Source of the DNA: Culicoidibacter larvae
GTDB lineage: Bacteria; Bacillota_I; Bacilli_A; Culicoidibacterales; Culicoidibacteraceae
Reading direction: 5' to 3'
Length of the DNA: 64,000 bases
Assembly (NCBI RefSeq): GCF_005771635.1
Contig: NZ_VBWP01000001.1
Coordinates: 1 to 64,000, forward strand
In this document: positions 7,838 through 15,570 of the stretch, piece after piece
Position numbering within the stretch: position 1 is the stretch's first letter
Layout: each line of letters begins with the position of its first letter
The notes under the pieces: generated by a model
Database searches by the model: none
The model's input: only the letters and a program-made list of their open reading frames with translations
What the model was told of the DNA's origin: nothing
Position numbers and translations under genes: made by a program

Positions 7838-7913
7838 TGGCGGTCCCGACGAGAATCGAACTCGCGATCTCCTGCGTGACAGGCAGGCGTGATAACCGCT
7901 ACACTACGGGACC
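7838..7913 (-). tRNA. tRNA-Asp (anticodon GTC), copy 1
   Basis: Identical to the gene at 6384-6459, with anticodon loop CTGTCAC and encoded CCA. Confidence 0.95.
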
Positions 7914-7926
7914 GTGAAAATTGAAA

Positions 7927-8003
7927 TGGTGACCCGTACGGGATTCGAACCCGTGTATGCATGCGTGAAAGGCATGTGTGTTAAACCGCTTCACCAACGG
8001 GCC
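7927..8003 (-). tRNA. tRNA-Glu (anticodon TTC), copy 1
   Basis: Identical to the gene at 5860-5936, with anticodon loop CTTTCAC and encoded CCA. Confidence 0.95.
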
Positions 8004-8006
8004 AAC

Positions 8007-8083
8007 TGGCGCCCCATTCAGGACTCGAACCTGAGACCCCTTGATTAACAGTCAAGTGCTCTAACCAACTGAGCTAATGAGGC
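8007..8083 (-). tRNA. tRNA-Asn (anticodon GTT)
   Basis: Acceptor GCCTCAT (with one T-G wobble), anticodon loop CTGTTAA, encoded CCA. It is the first gene of the main tRNA transcript. Confidence 0.95.
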
Positions 8084-8110
8084 AATTCTCATTTTATAGG
8101 CAACGAATAT

Positions 8111-8139
8111 ATGATATATTTTTTCCACTAATTTGTCAA
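8111..8139 (-). promoter_or_regulatory. Promoter of the main tRNA cluster
   Basis: On the minus strand TTGACA, exactly 17 bases, TATCAT, about 28 bases before tRNA-Asn. A strong sigma-A promoter, as expected for stable RNA. Confidence 0.88.
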
Positions 8140-8270
8140 CAGTTTTTCAGGTATTTTTGCAAACTTTATCACTTTAAGCACAAATTACGTGAATGATTTG
8201 ACAAAATTAATACAATTCTAAGTAAGGCTTCATTAAATGCTCTTTTTTTCTTTAGAAAAGCAAGTAATTC

Positions 8271-8304
8271 CGCGGGACAATTCCGTGCTCGGACTTGTCC
8301 CGCG
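8271..8304 (-). terminator. Strong hairpin after fabZ (end of fab operon)
   Basis: CGCGGGACAA pairs perfectly with TTGTCCCGCG around a 14-base loop that itself holds a TCCG/CGGA stem. It lies right after the fabZ stop. The following minus-strand bases are only moderately T-rich, so it may end the operon weakly or protect the mRNA 3' end. Confidence 0.6.
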
Positions 8305-8311
8305 ACACCTA

Positions 8312-8776
8312 TCATTCCTGTGGCGTAATTACAAAACCGATTTCACCTTGAAGGGCAACTTTACCATCAACTTTGGCAACAGCCTTTCCGGTTCCAAAAA
8401 CCCGCTCACCCATTTTCTTTTGAGCAATCATATCAACCCGCAATTCCAAAGTATCACCTGGAACGACTTGCTGACGGATTTTCACTTTATCAATTGACGT
8501 AAACATTCCCAGTTTACCTCTATGTTCTTCCTGCGCTAACATACCTACACAACCAACTTGTGCCAAGGCCTCAACAATTAATACACCCGGCATAACTTGG
8601 TACTGCGGAAAATGACCAACAAAATGCGGTTCATTAGCAGTCACGTTCTTCTTGCCGACAATATAAAATTGCCCTTCTTCATTCTCGCCAACCTCAGTAA
8701 TTACATCAACAAGTAAAAACGGGTAGCGATGAGGAATAATCTCTTTAATTTGTTCATTATTATAAACAATTGCCAT
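8312..8776 (-). CDS. fabZ: 3-hydroxyacyl-ACP dehydratase FabZ
   Basis: A 154-residue cytoplasmic hot-dog-fold enzyme that removes water from 3-hydroxyacyl-ACP to give trans-2-enoyl-ACP, the substrate of the FabV reductase encoded nearby. The family signature HFVGHFPQYQVMPGVLIVEALAQ carries the catalytic His and Glu. Length is normal (140-155). It starts at ATG after an AGGAG site. It is the last gene of the fatty acid operon, parted from fabF by a long palindromic repeat, and a strong hairpin follows its stop. Confidence 0.95.
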   Translation of the reverse strand: MAIVYNNEQIKEIIPHRYPFLLVDVITEVGENEEGQFYIVGKKNVTANEPHFVGHFPQYQVMPGVLIVEALAQVGCVGMLAQEEHRGKLGMFTSIDKVKIRQQVVPGDTLELRVDMIAQKKMGERVFGTGKAVAKVDGKVALQGEIGFVITPQE

Positions 8777-8804
8777 ACTCTTTTCTCCTCCTAAATTACA
8801 TATG

Positions 8805-8934
8805 AAAATATTGTTTGAAAGCGATTGAAATCGTAGGAAGCTGTATAGACTTGCGAAGGAGCGTATCTAAATATACGTGACTGAACAAGGCTATACAGTT
8901 TTCTTAGATTGCGAGCGCTTTTCATCAATATTTT
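8805..8934 (+). repeat. Long palindromic intergenic element, family 1, copy A
   Basis: About 130 bases, self-complementary in three stacked arms. The outer arm is AAAATATTG...CAATATTTT, continuing through GAAAGCG/CGCTTTTC. The middle arm CTGTATAG/CTATACAG is perfect. The central hairpin is GCGTAT-CTAA-ATACGT. The conserved core (TTGAAA-GCG-TTGAAATC left, GATTGCGAGCGCTT right, GGAGCGTAT centre) is shared with 16961-17084 and 61466-61601. It fills the fabF-fabZ gap, and its right end includes the fabF stop codon. Relative to the operon mRNA the core is antisense. Confidence 0.85.
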
Positions 8935-10180
8935 ATTCGGAATATTTCTTGAAAATCAAAGTAGCATTATGCCCACCGAAACCTAATGAGTTGCTAAGTG
9001 CATACTCAAGGTTTTCAACTTCACGGCCAACCTTTGGCACATAGTCCAAATCAAGTTCCGGATCCACATTTTCAAGACCAGCTGTTGGTGGTACAAAACC
9101 CTCGCGGATTGCCTGAATGCAGGCAATCGCTTCAACGCCGCCTGATGCACCTAATAAGTGGCCTGTCATTGATTTAGTTGAACTAATCGGAACATTGTAA
9201 GCATGTTCGCCAAGCGCGCGTTTAATCGCGATTGTTTCAAATAAATCGTTATATGGTGTTGAAGTTCCATGGGCATTAATGTAACCAATTGCTTCTGGTT
9301 GAATGCCGGCATCATCAATTGCTTGCTCCATTGAACGCGCCGCACCGGCTCCATCCGGAGCCGGGCTGGTCATATGGTAAGCATCACCGCTGGCTCCATA
9401 CCCTACAATTTCAGCATAGATTGTAGCGCCACGTTTTTTAGCATGCTCAAGTTCTTCTAAAATAAGAACGCCTGCACCTTCACCCATAACAAAACCGTTG
9501 CGGTCTTTGTCAAATGGGATTGAAGCGCGGTCAGGATTATCTGAACCACTTAATGCTGTCAGTACTTCGAAGCCTAAAACACCATCGCGAGTGAAGGCTG
9601 CTTCGGTACCGCCGGCAATCATGACATCAGCACGATCTGCGGCGATGATTTTAAAAGCATCGCCGATTGAGTGGCTGGCTGCAGCGCAGGCAGTCACGAC
9701 ACTGGTACAGTGTGCTTTGGCTTGGAATTTAATTGAAACATTCCCTGCCGCCATGTTTACCAACATCATTGGTAAGAACAATGGTTGTGGTTTTTTCTTG
9801 CCTTGCAAAAACTTTTTATCGTACTGGTCTTCCCAAGTACGCATGCCGCCAACACCGCTACCAAGAATTACACCCATGCGTTCTGGAGTATAGTTTTGAT
9901 TTTCAACATCAAAACCAGCATCTTTAAATGCTTGCGTTGTTGCTGCTATTGCATAGTGAGTAAACATATCAAAACGTCGCAGTTCCATTCTAGGCACCCA
10001 GTCAAGCGGATCGAAATCCTTGATTGTTGCTGCAACTTTTGTTTTCATATCACTAGTATCAAATTCGTCAATCATTTTGATACCGTGTTTCCCGTTTTTC
10101 AGGTTTGTCCAAAATGTTTCAACATCGTTTCCGACTGGTGAAATAACACCCATTCCGGTTATAACTACTCGTCTTTCCAT
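8933..10180 (-). CDS. fabF: 3-oxoacyl-ACP synthase II (FabF)
   Basis: A 415-residue condensing enzyme that joins malonyl-ACP to a growing acyl-ACP in the elongation cycle. The thiolase-fold catalytic triad is visible: Cys165 in VVTACAAASHS, His in INAHGTSTPYND, and His in STKSMTGHLLGASG. Gly-rich GFGGHNATLIF ends the protein as in the family. Normal length. The start has a GGAGG ribosome site 9 bases upstream. It follows fabG by 20 bases, with fabZ downstream after the palindromic element. Confidence 0.96.
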   Translation of the reverse strand: MERRVVITGMGVISPVGNDVETFWTNLKNGKHGIKMIDEFDTSDMKTKVAATIKDFDPLDWVPRMELRRFDMFTHYAIAATTQAFKDAGFDVENQNYTPERMGVILGSGVGGMRTWEDQYDKKFLQGKKKPQPLFLPMMLVNMAAGNVSIKFQAKAHCTSVVTACAAASHSIGDAFKIIAADRADVMIAGGTEAAFTRDGVLGFEVLTALSGSDNPDRASIPFDKDRNGFVMGEGAGVLILEELEHAKKRGATIYAEIVGYGASGDAYHMTSPAPDGAGAARSMEQAIDDAGIQPEAIGYINAHGTSTPYNDLFETIAIKRALGEHAYNVPISSTKSMTGHLLGASGGVEAIACIQAIREGFVPPTAGLENVDPELDLDYVPKVGREVENLEYALSNSLGFGGHNATLIFKKYSE

Positions 10181-10200
10181 ACTATTTTTACCTCCAAAAT

Positions 10201-10953
10201 TTACATGACCATGCCGCCGTCAATTGTCAGCGTCTGTCCGGTAATATATGATGCCATATCTGAGCTTAAGAACGCCGCCGCATTAGCAACATCCTCTACG
10301 TTTCCTAAAACTTTCATTGGCACTAATGTAAGAATTCCTTCTTTTTGTGCGTCAGTTAATTTATCAGTCATATCTGATTTAATAAACCCTGGCGCTAACG
10401 CATTGACACGGATGCTGCGACCGGCAAGTTCTTTGGCTAAAGATTTTGTCATGCCGATAAGTCCTGCTTTCGAAGCTGCATAGTTAATTTGTCCGGCGTT
10501 ACCAACTAAACCGATAACTGAGGCCATATTTACAATAGAACCTGATTTTTGTTTCAACATAATCGGGGTTACGTTTTTCATCATATTCCATGCACCTTTT
10601 AAGTTAACATCGACGACTGCATCAAAGTCTTCTTCTTTCATACGTAACATTAATGTATCACGAGTGATTCCGGCATTATTTACCAAGATATCAATTCTTC
10701 CAAAATGCTCAACGGTTTGATTGACGATGCTTGCGGCATCGTCAAATTTTGAGACATCTCCCATAACACAAAACGCATCTACGCCAAAGGCTTTCACTTC
10801 TTGAGCAACCGCTTCTGCTTCTGCAAGTCCGGCTTCATTTAAATAATTAATTGAGATACTAGTGCCAAGCTCAGCAAATTTAAGTGCTGTCGCCCGGCCA
10901 ATACCACGGCTGGCACCAGTAATTAACGCTACTTTGTCTTTTAAGTTTAACAT
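10201..10953 (-). CDS. fabG: 3-oxoacyl-ACP reductase FabG
   Basis: A 250-residue short-chain dehydrogenase that uses NADPH to reduce 3-oxoacyl-ACP to 3-hydroxyacyl-ACP. The Rossmann motif TGASRGIGRATA lies near residue 14, NNAG (VNNAGITRDTL) follows, and the catalytic Ser-Tyr-Lys set is in MASVIG and NYAASKAG. It ends with the usual SYITGQTLTIDGGMVM. Start after AGGAGG. It sits 2 bases after fabD, so it is co-transcribed and possibly translationally coupled. Confidence 0.95.
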   Translation of the reverse strand: MLNLKDKVALITGASRGIGRATALKFAELGTSISINYLNEAGLAEAEAVAQEVKAFGVDAFCVMGDVSKFDDAASIVNQTVEHFGRIDILVNNAGITRDTLMLRMKEEDFDAVVDVNLKGAWNMMKNVTPIMLKQKSGSIVNMASVIGLVGNAGQINYAASKAGLIGMTKSLAKELAGRSIRVNALAPGFIKSDMTDKLTDAQKEGILTLVPMKVLGNVEDVANAAAFLSSDMASYITGQTLTIDGGMVM

Positions 10954-10955
10954 AT

Positions 10956-11888
10956 TTATTTACCTCCTAAAGCAGTCACTGCCGCCTCTAAAGTTTCCTC
11001 ATTCTCTACTACATAAACCGGAATCTCCGAATTAATTCGTTTAAGAAAGCCGCTTAAAGCTTTACCTGGTCCGATTTCAACAAATGCTTCTACTCCGTCT
11101 TCGATCATCGCATGAATCATATCTTCGAAATATACTGGTGAACTGACTTGGCGAACAAGCAGCTCAGCAATATCGTCATTTGATTGAATATAATTACCGG
11201 TAACATTTGTCATTACCGGAATATTTGGTTTTTCCATCGTAACTTCTGCCAATGCTTCCGCAAGTTTAACTCCTGCCGGTTGTAACATAGAAGTATGGAA
11301 CGGGCCGCTGACTTTCAAAGGCATAACCCGAGCTCTTTTTTCTTTTAAAATGCTGCTGGCTGCTTCAACTGCCGCTGGCTGTCCGCCAATAACGATTTGT
11401 CCCGGACAGTTAAAGTTAGCTGCTTCAACGATGCCGACACTGCTAGCTTCAGCACATGCGGCCAGAACCGTATCAGGGTCAGCCATCAAAACTGCTGCCA
11501 TGGTACCCTCACCTGCCGGCACTGCTTCTTGCATGTAACGCCCGCGTTTGTTGACCAGCGGTATCAATTCTTCAAGCTGGAATACACCCGCTGCATACAG
11601 CGCGGTGTATTCCCCTAAACTTAATCCCGCAACGACATCCGGTACAATATCTTTTTCTTTCAATACTGAATAAATTGCTACACTGGTCGCTAAAATTGCC
11701 GGTTGTGTATATTCAGTTAAATCTAATTGTTCTTTTGGTCCTTCAAAGCAAAGTTCCTCAAGGTTAAACGGGAGCACACTGTTGGCGATATTATACACCG
11801 AAAGAGCTGTTTGATAGTTATCAGCCAGCTCTTTTCCCATGCCAACATATTGTGCACCTTGTCCTGCAAACAAAAATGCAATTTTCAT
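10956..11888 (-). CDS. fabD: Malonyl-CoA:ACP transacylase FabD
   Basis: A 310-residue enzyme that moves malonyl from CoA to ACP and so feeds FabH and FabF. The signature FLFAGQGAQYVGMGKEL opens the protein. The nucleophile is Ser90 in GLSLGEYTAL and the catalytic His is in SGPFHTSML. The usual GPGKALSGFLKR lies near the end. It is preceded by a terminator-like hairpin that separates it from acpP, so it may be expressed at a lower level than acpP from the same promoter. Confidence 0.95.
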   Translation of the reverse strand: MKIAFLFAGQGAQYVGMGKELADNYQTALSVYNIANSVLPFNLEELCFEGPKEQLDLTEYTQPAILATSVAIYSVLKEKDIVPDVVAGLSLGEYTALYAAGVFQLEELIPLVNKRGRYMQEAVPAGEGTMAAVLMADPDTVLAACAEASSVGIVEAANFNCPGQIVIGGQPAAVEAASSILKEKRARVMPLKVSGPFHTSMLQPAGVKLAEALAEVTMEKPNIPVMTNVTGNYIQSNDDIAELLVRQVSSPVYFEDMIHAMIEDGVEAFVEIGPGKALSGFLKRINSEIPVYVVENEETLEAAVTALGGK

Positions 11889-11910
11889 ATGTTTTCCAAC
11901 CTTTCAAATA

Positions 11911-11957
11911 AAAGGGCAGCACGGCCGATATATACTCGTGCAGGTGCTGCCTTTTTT
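11911..11957 (-). terminator. Terminator-like hairpin between acpP and fabD
   Basis: GGCAGCAC pairs with GTGCTGCC around a 21-base loop. On the minus strand it is followed by CTTTTATTTG, and on the plus strand by CTTTTTT. Lying inside the operon right after acpP, it is probably a partial terminator that raises acpP mRNA relative to the genes behind it. Confidence 0.7.
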
Positions 11958-11967
11958 CATAATAAGA

Positions 11968-12195
11968 TTATGCTTGATCGATTTTGTTAACGATGTCGCC
12001 AACAGTTACGATTTTTAACAATTCTTCTTCTGGAACTTCGATTCCGAATTCAGCTTCAACGTCCATTACAACTTGCATTACTGATAATGAATCTGCTCCT
12101 AAGTCGTCTTGGATTTTTGAATCCATTGTTACTTCTTCAGGATCTACTCCTAATTGGTCTACTAAAATTGCTTTTACTTTATCAAATGTTGTCAT
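11968..12195 (-). CDS. acpP: Acyl carrier protein
   Basis: A 75-residue acidic carrier protein that holds fatty acyl chains as thioesters. The phosphopantetheine attachment is Ser36 in DDLGADSLSVMQ. The start MTTFDKVK was chosen because AAAGGAT precedes it and the length then matches the family; a frame 12 codons longer exists but adds only a basic, unrelated leader. It lies between fabH and fabD, with a partial terminator directly after it. Confidence 0.96.
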   Translation of the reverse strand: MTTFDKVKAILVDQLGVDPEEVTMDSKIQDDLGADSLSVMQVVMDVEAEFGIEVPEEELLKIVTVGDIVNKIDQA

Positions 12196-12257
12196 TTGTA
12201 TTTCATCCTTTCGATTCTTGCGATTTTTCATACATGTATATTATATGATATTTGGGC

Positions 12258-13241
12258 CTACCATTCAACTAAAATTGTTCCCCAAGATAATCCGGCGCCA
12301 AATCCGACTAACATGATTCGATCACCTGGTTTTAAAATTTCTGCTTCATCCATTTCGCATAAGGCAATCGGGATTGAAGCAGCTGATGTATTTCCGTACT
12401 TATTCATATTGAGAAAGACCTTCGTTTCCGGAATTCCCATGCGCTTAGCGACATAGTTGACAATCCGTTCATTTGCTTGGTGAAAGACAAAGTGATCAAT
12501 ATCTTCCATCGCCAAATTGGCTTTATCCAAGACAATCTCAATTGCTTCCTGTGTTGTTTTAACTGCGAACTTAAAGACTTCTTGTCCCGCCATACGCACA
12601 TACTGCTGCTTTTCCGGCGGCTGTTCGTCTAGAAACGGCAACGGATCATGCACATTGTAGAGCAATAATGATTCATTTGCATCACGTTTAGTTGATAAGT
12701 GACTCGGCCCGATTTGTCGGTGGTCACTTTTACCGATAACTGCTGCCCCGGCACCATCACCAAAGAGTACTGCCGTTGCGCGATCACTCCAGTCAAGGAC
12801 GCGCGACAAAGTTTCGCTACCAATAACAAGAATATTCGTATATTCGCCGCTAGCCATCATTTTTTCAGCTATGTCCAATCCGTATACAAAGCCGCTGCAC
12901 GCGACATTAATATCAAAGCACGGGCATTGGTGGTCAGTTTCAAATAATTTGAGTACTGCACCACTGGTTGTTGGCATTACATATTCACTGGTTATCGTTG
13001 CTACGATAATCATGTTGATGTCTTCAATAGTTAGTTTGGCTTTTGTTAATGCCGCATCTGCTGCTTTATAAGCCAGCATGGCAGCATCATCATAAGCAAC
13101 AACCCGTTCACGGATTCCGGTTCGTTGCGAAATCCATTCATCCGATGTTTCCATAATTGTTGATAGATCATTGTTGTGCACAACAACTCCGTCAACACAT
13201 TTTCCGACACCAAGTATACGTCCGTAATTACTCAATGACAT
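12258..13241 (-). CDS. fabH: 3-oxoacyl-ACP synthase III (FabH)
   Basis: About 327 residues; starts each chain by condensing acetyl-CoA or another primer CoA with malonyl-ACP. The catalytic Cys is in DINVACSGFVYGLDIA, His in HFVFHQANERIV, Asn in NKYGNTSAASIP, and the ending GFGAGLSWGTILVEW is typical. The start overlaps the end of fabT. ATG at 13241, GTG at 13244 and a TTG two codons further are all possible beside the AGGCGG site. The overlap suggests coupled translation with the regulator. Confidence 0.94.
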   Translation of the reverse strand: MSLSNYGRILGVGKCVDGVVVHNNDLSTIMETSDEWISQRTGIRERVVAYDDAAMLAYKAADAALTKAKLTIEDINMIIVATITSEYVMPTTSGAVLKLFETDHQCPCFDINVACSGFVYGLDIAEKMMASGEYTNILVIGSETLSRVLDWSDRATAVLFGDGAGAAVIGKSDHRQIGPSHLSTKRDANESLLLYNVHDPLPFLDEQPPEKQQYVRMAGQEVFKFAVKTTQEAIEIVLDKANLAMEDIDHFVFHQANERIVNYVAKRMGIPETKVFLNMNKYGNTSAASIPIALCEMDEAEILKPGDRIMLVGFGAGLSWGTILVEW

Positions 13242-13728
13242 CACCGCCTTTTGTCAAGTCTTCTTCTGCAGCAATTTCAGCTGATGTTGATTCAATGAGA
13301 TCAAGTACGTGTAGAAAGCCGGCATATTCAGTTTCAGTTACTTTTTTAGCTATACGGGCTATCAACGTAGTAATATGCATCATTGATATTTTAGTTACTT
13401 CTTCACCATGTTCAGTCAATGATATATAGCTGATGCGGCGGTCATCCTTATCTTTTTCCCGTTGCACATAGCCTTTTTTCTCAAGCCGTTGCACAATCGG
13501 AGTTAAAGAACTGATGGTAATATTCATCTTGTTAGCAAGTGTCCCCAGAGAAACTTTCTTCATTTGACTGATATAGCGAATTGCACGAACTTCATGCAAA
13601 GTTAAATCAGTAACACCATGCTTGGCAAGAAATTCTCTTTTCACATCAAGAATTTGATGACCGGCACTAATATATTTATTGGCTAAATCAATAGCCCAAT
13701 CATTTAATTCACTTTTTTTGAATTCCAT
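13228..13728 (-). CDS. fabT: MarR-family regulator, probable FabT
   Basis: A 166-residue MarR-type winged-helix repressor. The DNA-binding part covers roughly residues 45-110: LTLHEVRAIRYISQMKKVSLGTLANKMNITISSLTPIVQRLEKKGYVQREKDKDDRRISYISLTEHG, shown in full sense as a helix-turn-helix plus wing. Its place inside the fab operon, just before fabH, is where FabT lies in streptococci and enterococci, where it represses fab genes with acyl-ACP as corepressor. Here it follows accA rather than leading the operon. A candidate operator is the inverted repeat at 17714-17729 in the accB/fabV divergent promoter region. The role is inferred from position. Confidence 0.82.
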   Translation of the reverse strand: MEFKKSELNDWAIDLANKYISAGHQILDVKREFLAKHGVTDLTLHEVRAIRYISQMKKVSLGTLANKMNITISSLTPIVQRLEKKGYVQREKDKDDRRISYISLTEHGEEVTKISMMHITTLIARIAKKVTETEYAGFLHVLDLIESTSAEIAAEEDLTKGGDVIE

Positions 13729-13732
13729 TGCA

Positions 13733-14707
13733 TTATTCCTCCTCGCTGGTTCTTTTATTCTCTAAAGAATAGCGGAAGACGCCCATTTGGCGGAATTTAT
13801 TATAACGCTCACGAACAAGTTGTGTGTCTTTTTTCTTCATCAATTCCGGAAGCTGGTTCAAAAGATAGCGGCGGATAGCTTTAACAACAATATCAATATC
13901 ATATTGCGCGCCTCCGGCCGGTTCTTTAATAACCGCATCAATTAAAGAAAACTCTTTAATTTCTTTAGCAGTGATTTTCATCTTCTCAGCTGCTTCCTGC
14001 GCCCGTCCGGCATCTTTCCATAAAATTGATGCAAATCCTTCCGGAGAAAGAATTGAGTAGATTGCATTTTCCAGCATTACCACCCGGTCAGCTACGGCAA
14101 GCGCCAATGCACCGCCAGAACCGCCCTCACCAATCAATATCGAAATAATCGGTACCTTCAAGTTTGAAGATTCCATCAAAATCCGCGCAATCGCTTCGCC
14201 TTGCCCGCGCTCTTCAGCACCCAGACCAGGATAGGCACCTTGCGTATCTACAAAACAAATAACCGGTCGGCCAAATTTTTCTGCCTGTTTCATTAAACGT
14301 AGTGCCTTACGGTAACCTTCAGGATTTGGCATCCCAAAATTTCGCTCAATGTTTTCAGCCGTACTGCGCCCTTTTTGCTGAGCAATAACCGTAACCGGAA
14401 AATCATCAATAGTAGCAATACCACCAATAATCGCCTTATCATCAGCATAGTGACGATCACCATGCAGCTCAATAAAGTCACGGAATAATAAATCCATATA
14501 ATCAAGGGCCGTTGGCCGTTCCGGCAAACGTGCTAACTTGACCCGGTCCCAAGCGCTAATATCAACGCCGGCTTTACTGCGAATAATATTTATCTCTTCT
14601 TCAATCTCACGCATCTGGATAGCAACTGCCGAATTATCATTTTGTTCGCGTAGTGCCTGTAACTCAGATTCCAATGCTTGTAATTGATCAATATACTTTT
14701 TACTCAT
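13733..14707 (-). CDS. accA: Acetyl-CoA carboxylase carboxyltransferase subunit alpha
   Basis: A 324-residue subunit of the carboxyltransferase, which with AccD moves the carboxyl group from biotin to acetyl-CoA to make malonyl-CoA. The crotonase-like core holds [34 protein letters not shown] and [20 protein letters not shown]. An N-terminal coiled coil (residues 1-45) is normal for AccA. Its ribosome site lies within the 3' end of accD. Confidence 0.96.
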   Translation of the reverse strand: MSKKYIDQLQALESELQALREQNDNSAVAIQMREIEEEINIIRSKAGVDISAWDRVKLARLPERPTALDYMDLLFRDFIELHGDRHYADDKAIIGGIATIDDFPVTVIAQQKGRSTAENIERNFGMPNPEGYRKALRLMKQAEKFGRPVICFVDTQGAYPGLGAEERGQGEAIARILMESSNLKVPIISILIGEGGSGGALALAVADRVVMLENAIYSILSPEGFASILWKDAGRAQEAAEKMKITAKEIKEFSLIDAVIKEPAGGAQYDIDIVVKAIRRYLLNQLPELMKKKDTQLVRERYNKFRQMGVFRYSLENKRTSEEE

Positions 14708-14716
14708 CGTTAAACA

Positions 14717-15568
14717 CTACTCCTTCACATGATATTTAATTAAACGGGCAACAACGTCCCGCAAATTTTTACGTTCGGCAATATAATCAACAAAACCTTT
14801 TTCCAGCAAAAACTCTGCTCGCTGAAAACCTTCAGGCAATTTCTGCATAATCGTCTGCTCAATAACCCGTGGACCGGCAAAACCAATCAACGCATTTGGC
14901 TCAGCAACAATAATGTCACCAAGACTCGCAAACGAGGCAGTAACTCCGCCGGTAGTTGGGTCAGTTAAAATTGACACATAAAGGAGTCCTGCTTCACTAT
15001 GCCGCGCAAGTGCAGCAGACGTTTTGGCCATCTGCATCAGCGAGAATAATCCTTCTTGCATCCGCGCCCCGCCGGAAGCCGAGAAAATAATCAGCGGTAA
15101 GTGATCTTTGGTTGCCCGCTCAATTGCGCGGGTAATCTTCTCACCAACAACACTACCCATACTCCCCATTAAAAAGTAGCTATCCATTACTGCGATTACA
15201 CAATCACGACCACGTAATTTGGCATAACCGGTAATGACTGCTTCAGCAAGTCCAGTCGACTCGGTTAAAGCATCCACTTTTTCCAGATAGTTTGGAAAAT
15301 CCAACGGATTTTCAGTGCGGATATAGCGATTGAACTCGCGAAAGGAATCCGCATCGGTAAACATTTGCACGCGGTCGCGGGCACGCATTCGGAAATGGTG
15401 GCCGCAGCGCGGGCAAACAAATTGGTTGTTAACAACTTCTTCGGTATGCAATACTGACTCGCAGGCATCACATTTCGAATATAAGTTATCAGGAACGTCT
15501 ATTTTAGTCACTTCAACCGGCTGGCGATAGCGCAGAACCCGTTGCTGACGTGTTTTAAAAATATTCAT
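14717..15568 (-). CDS. accD: Acetyl-CoA carboxylase carboxyltransferase subunit beta
   Basis: A 283-residue partner of AccA. The N-terminal zinc ribbon is complete: C-x2-C in SKCDACES and C-x2-C in FVCPRCGHHF. The crotonase-like part includes SGGARMQEGLFSLMQMAKTSAAL and DPTTGGVTASFASLGD, which form the carboxyl-biotin and CoA sites. It follows accC by two bases, so the pair is tightly linked. Confidence 0.96.
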   Translation of the reverse strand: MNIFKTRQQRVLRYRQPVEVTKIDVPDNLYSKCDACESVLHTEEVVNNQFVCPRCGHHFRMRARDRVQMFTDADSFREFNRYIRTENPLDFPNYLEKVDALTESTGLAEAVITGYAKLRGRDCVIAVMDSYFLMGSMGSVVGEKITRAIERATKDHLPLIIFSASGGARMQEGLFSLMQMAKTSAALARHSEAGLLYVSILTDPTTGGVTASFASLGDIIVAEPNALIGFAGPRVIEQTIMQKLPEGFQRAEFLLEKGFVDYIAERKNLRDVVARLIKYHVKE

Positions 15569-15570
15569 TA

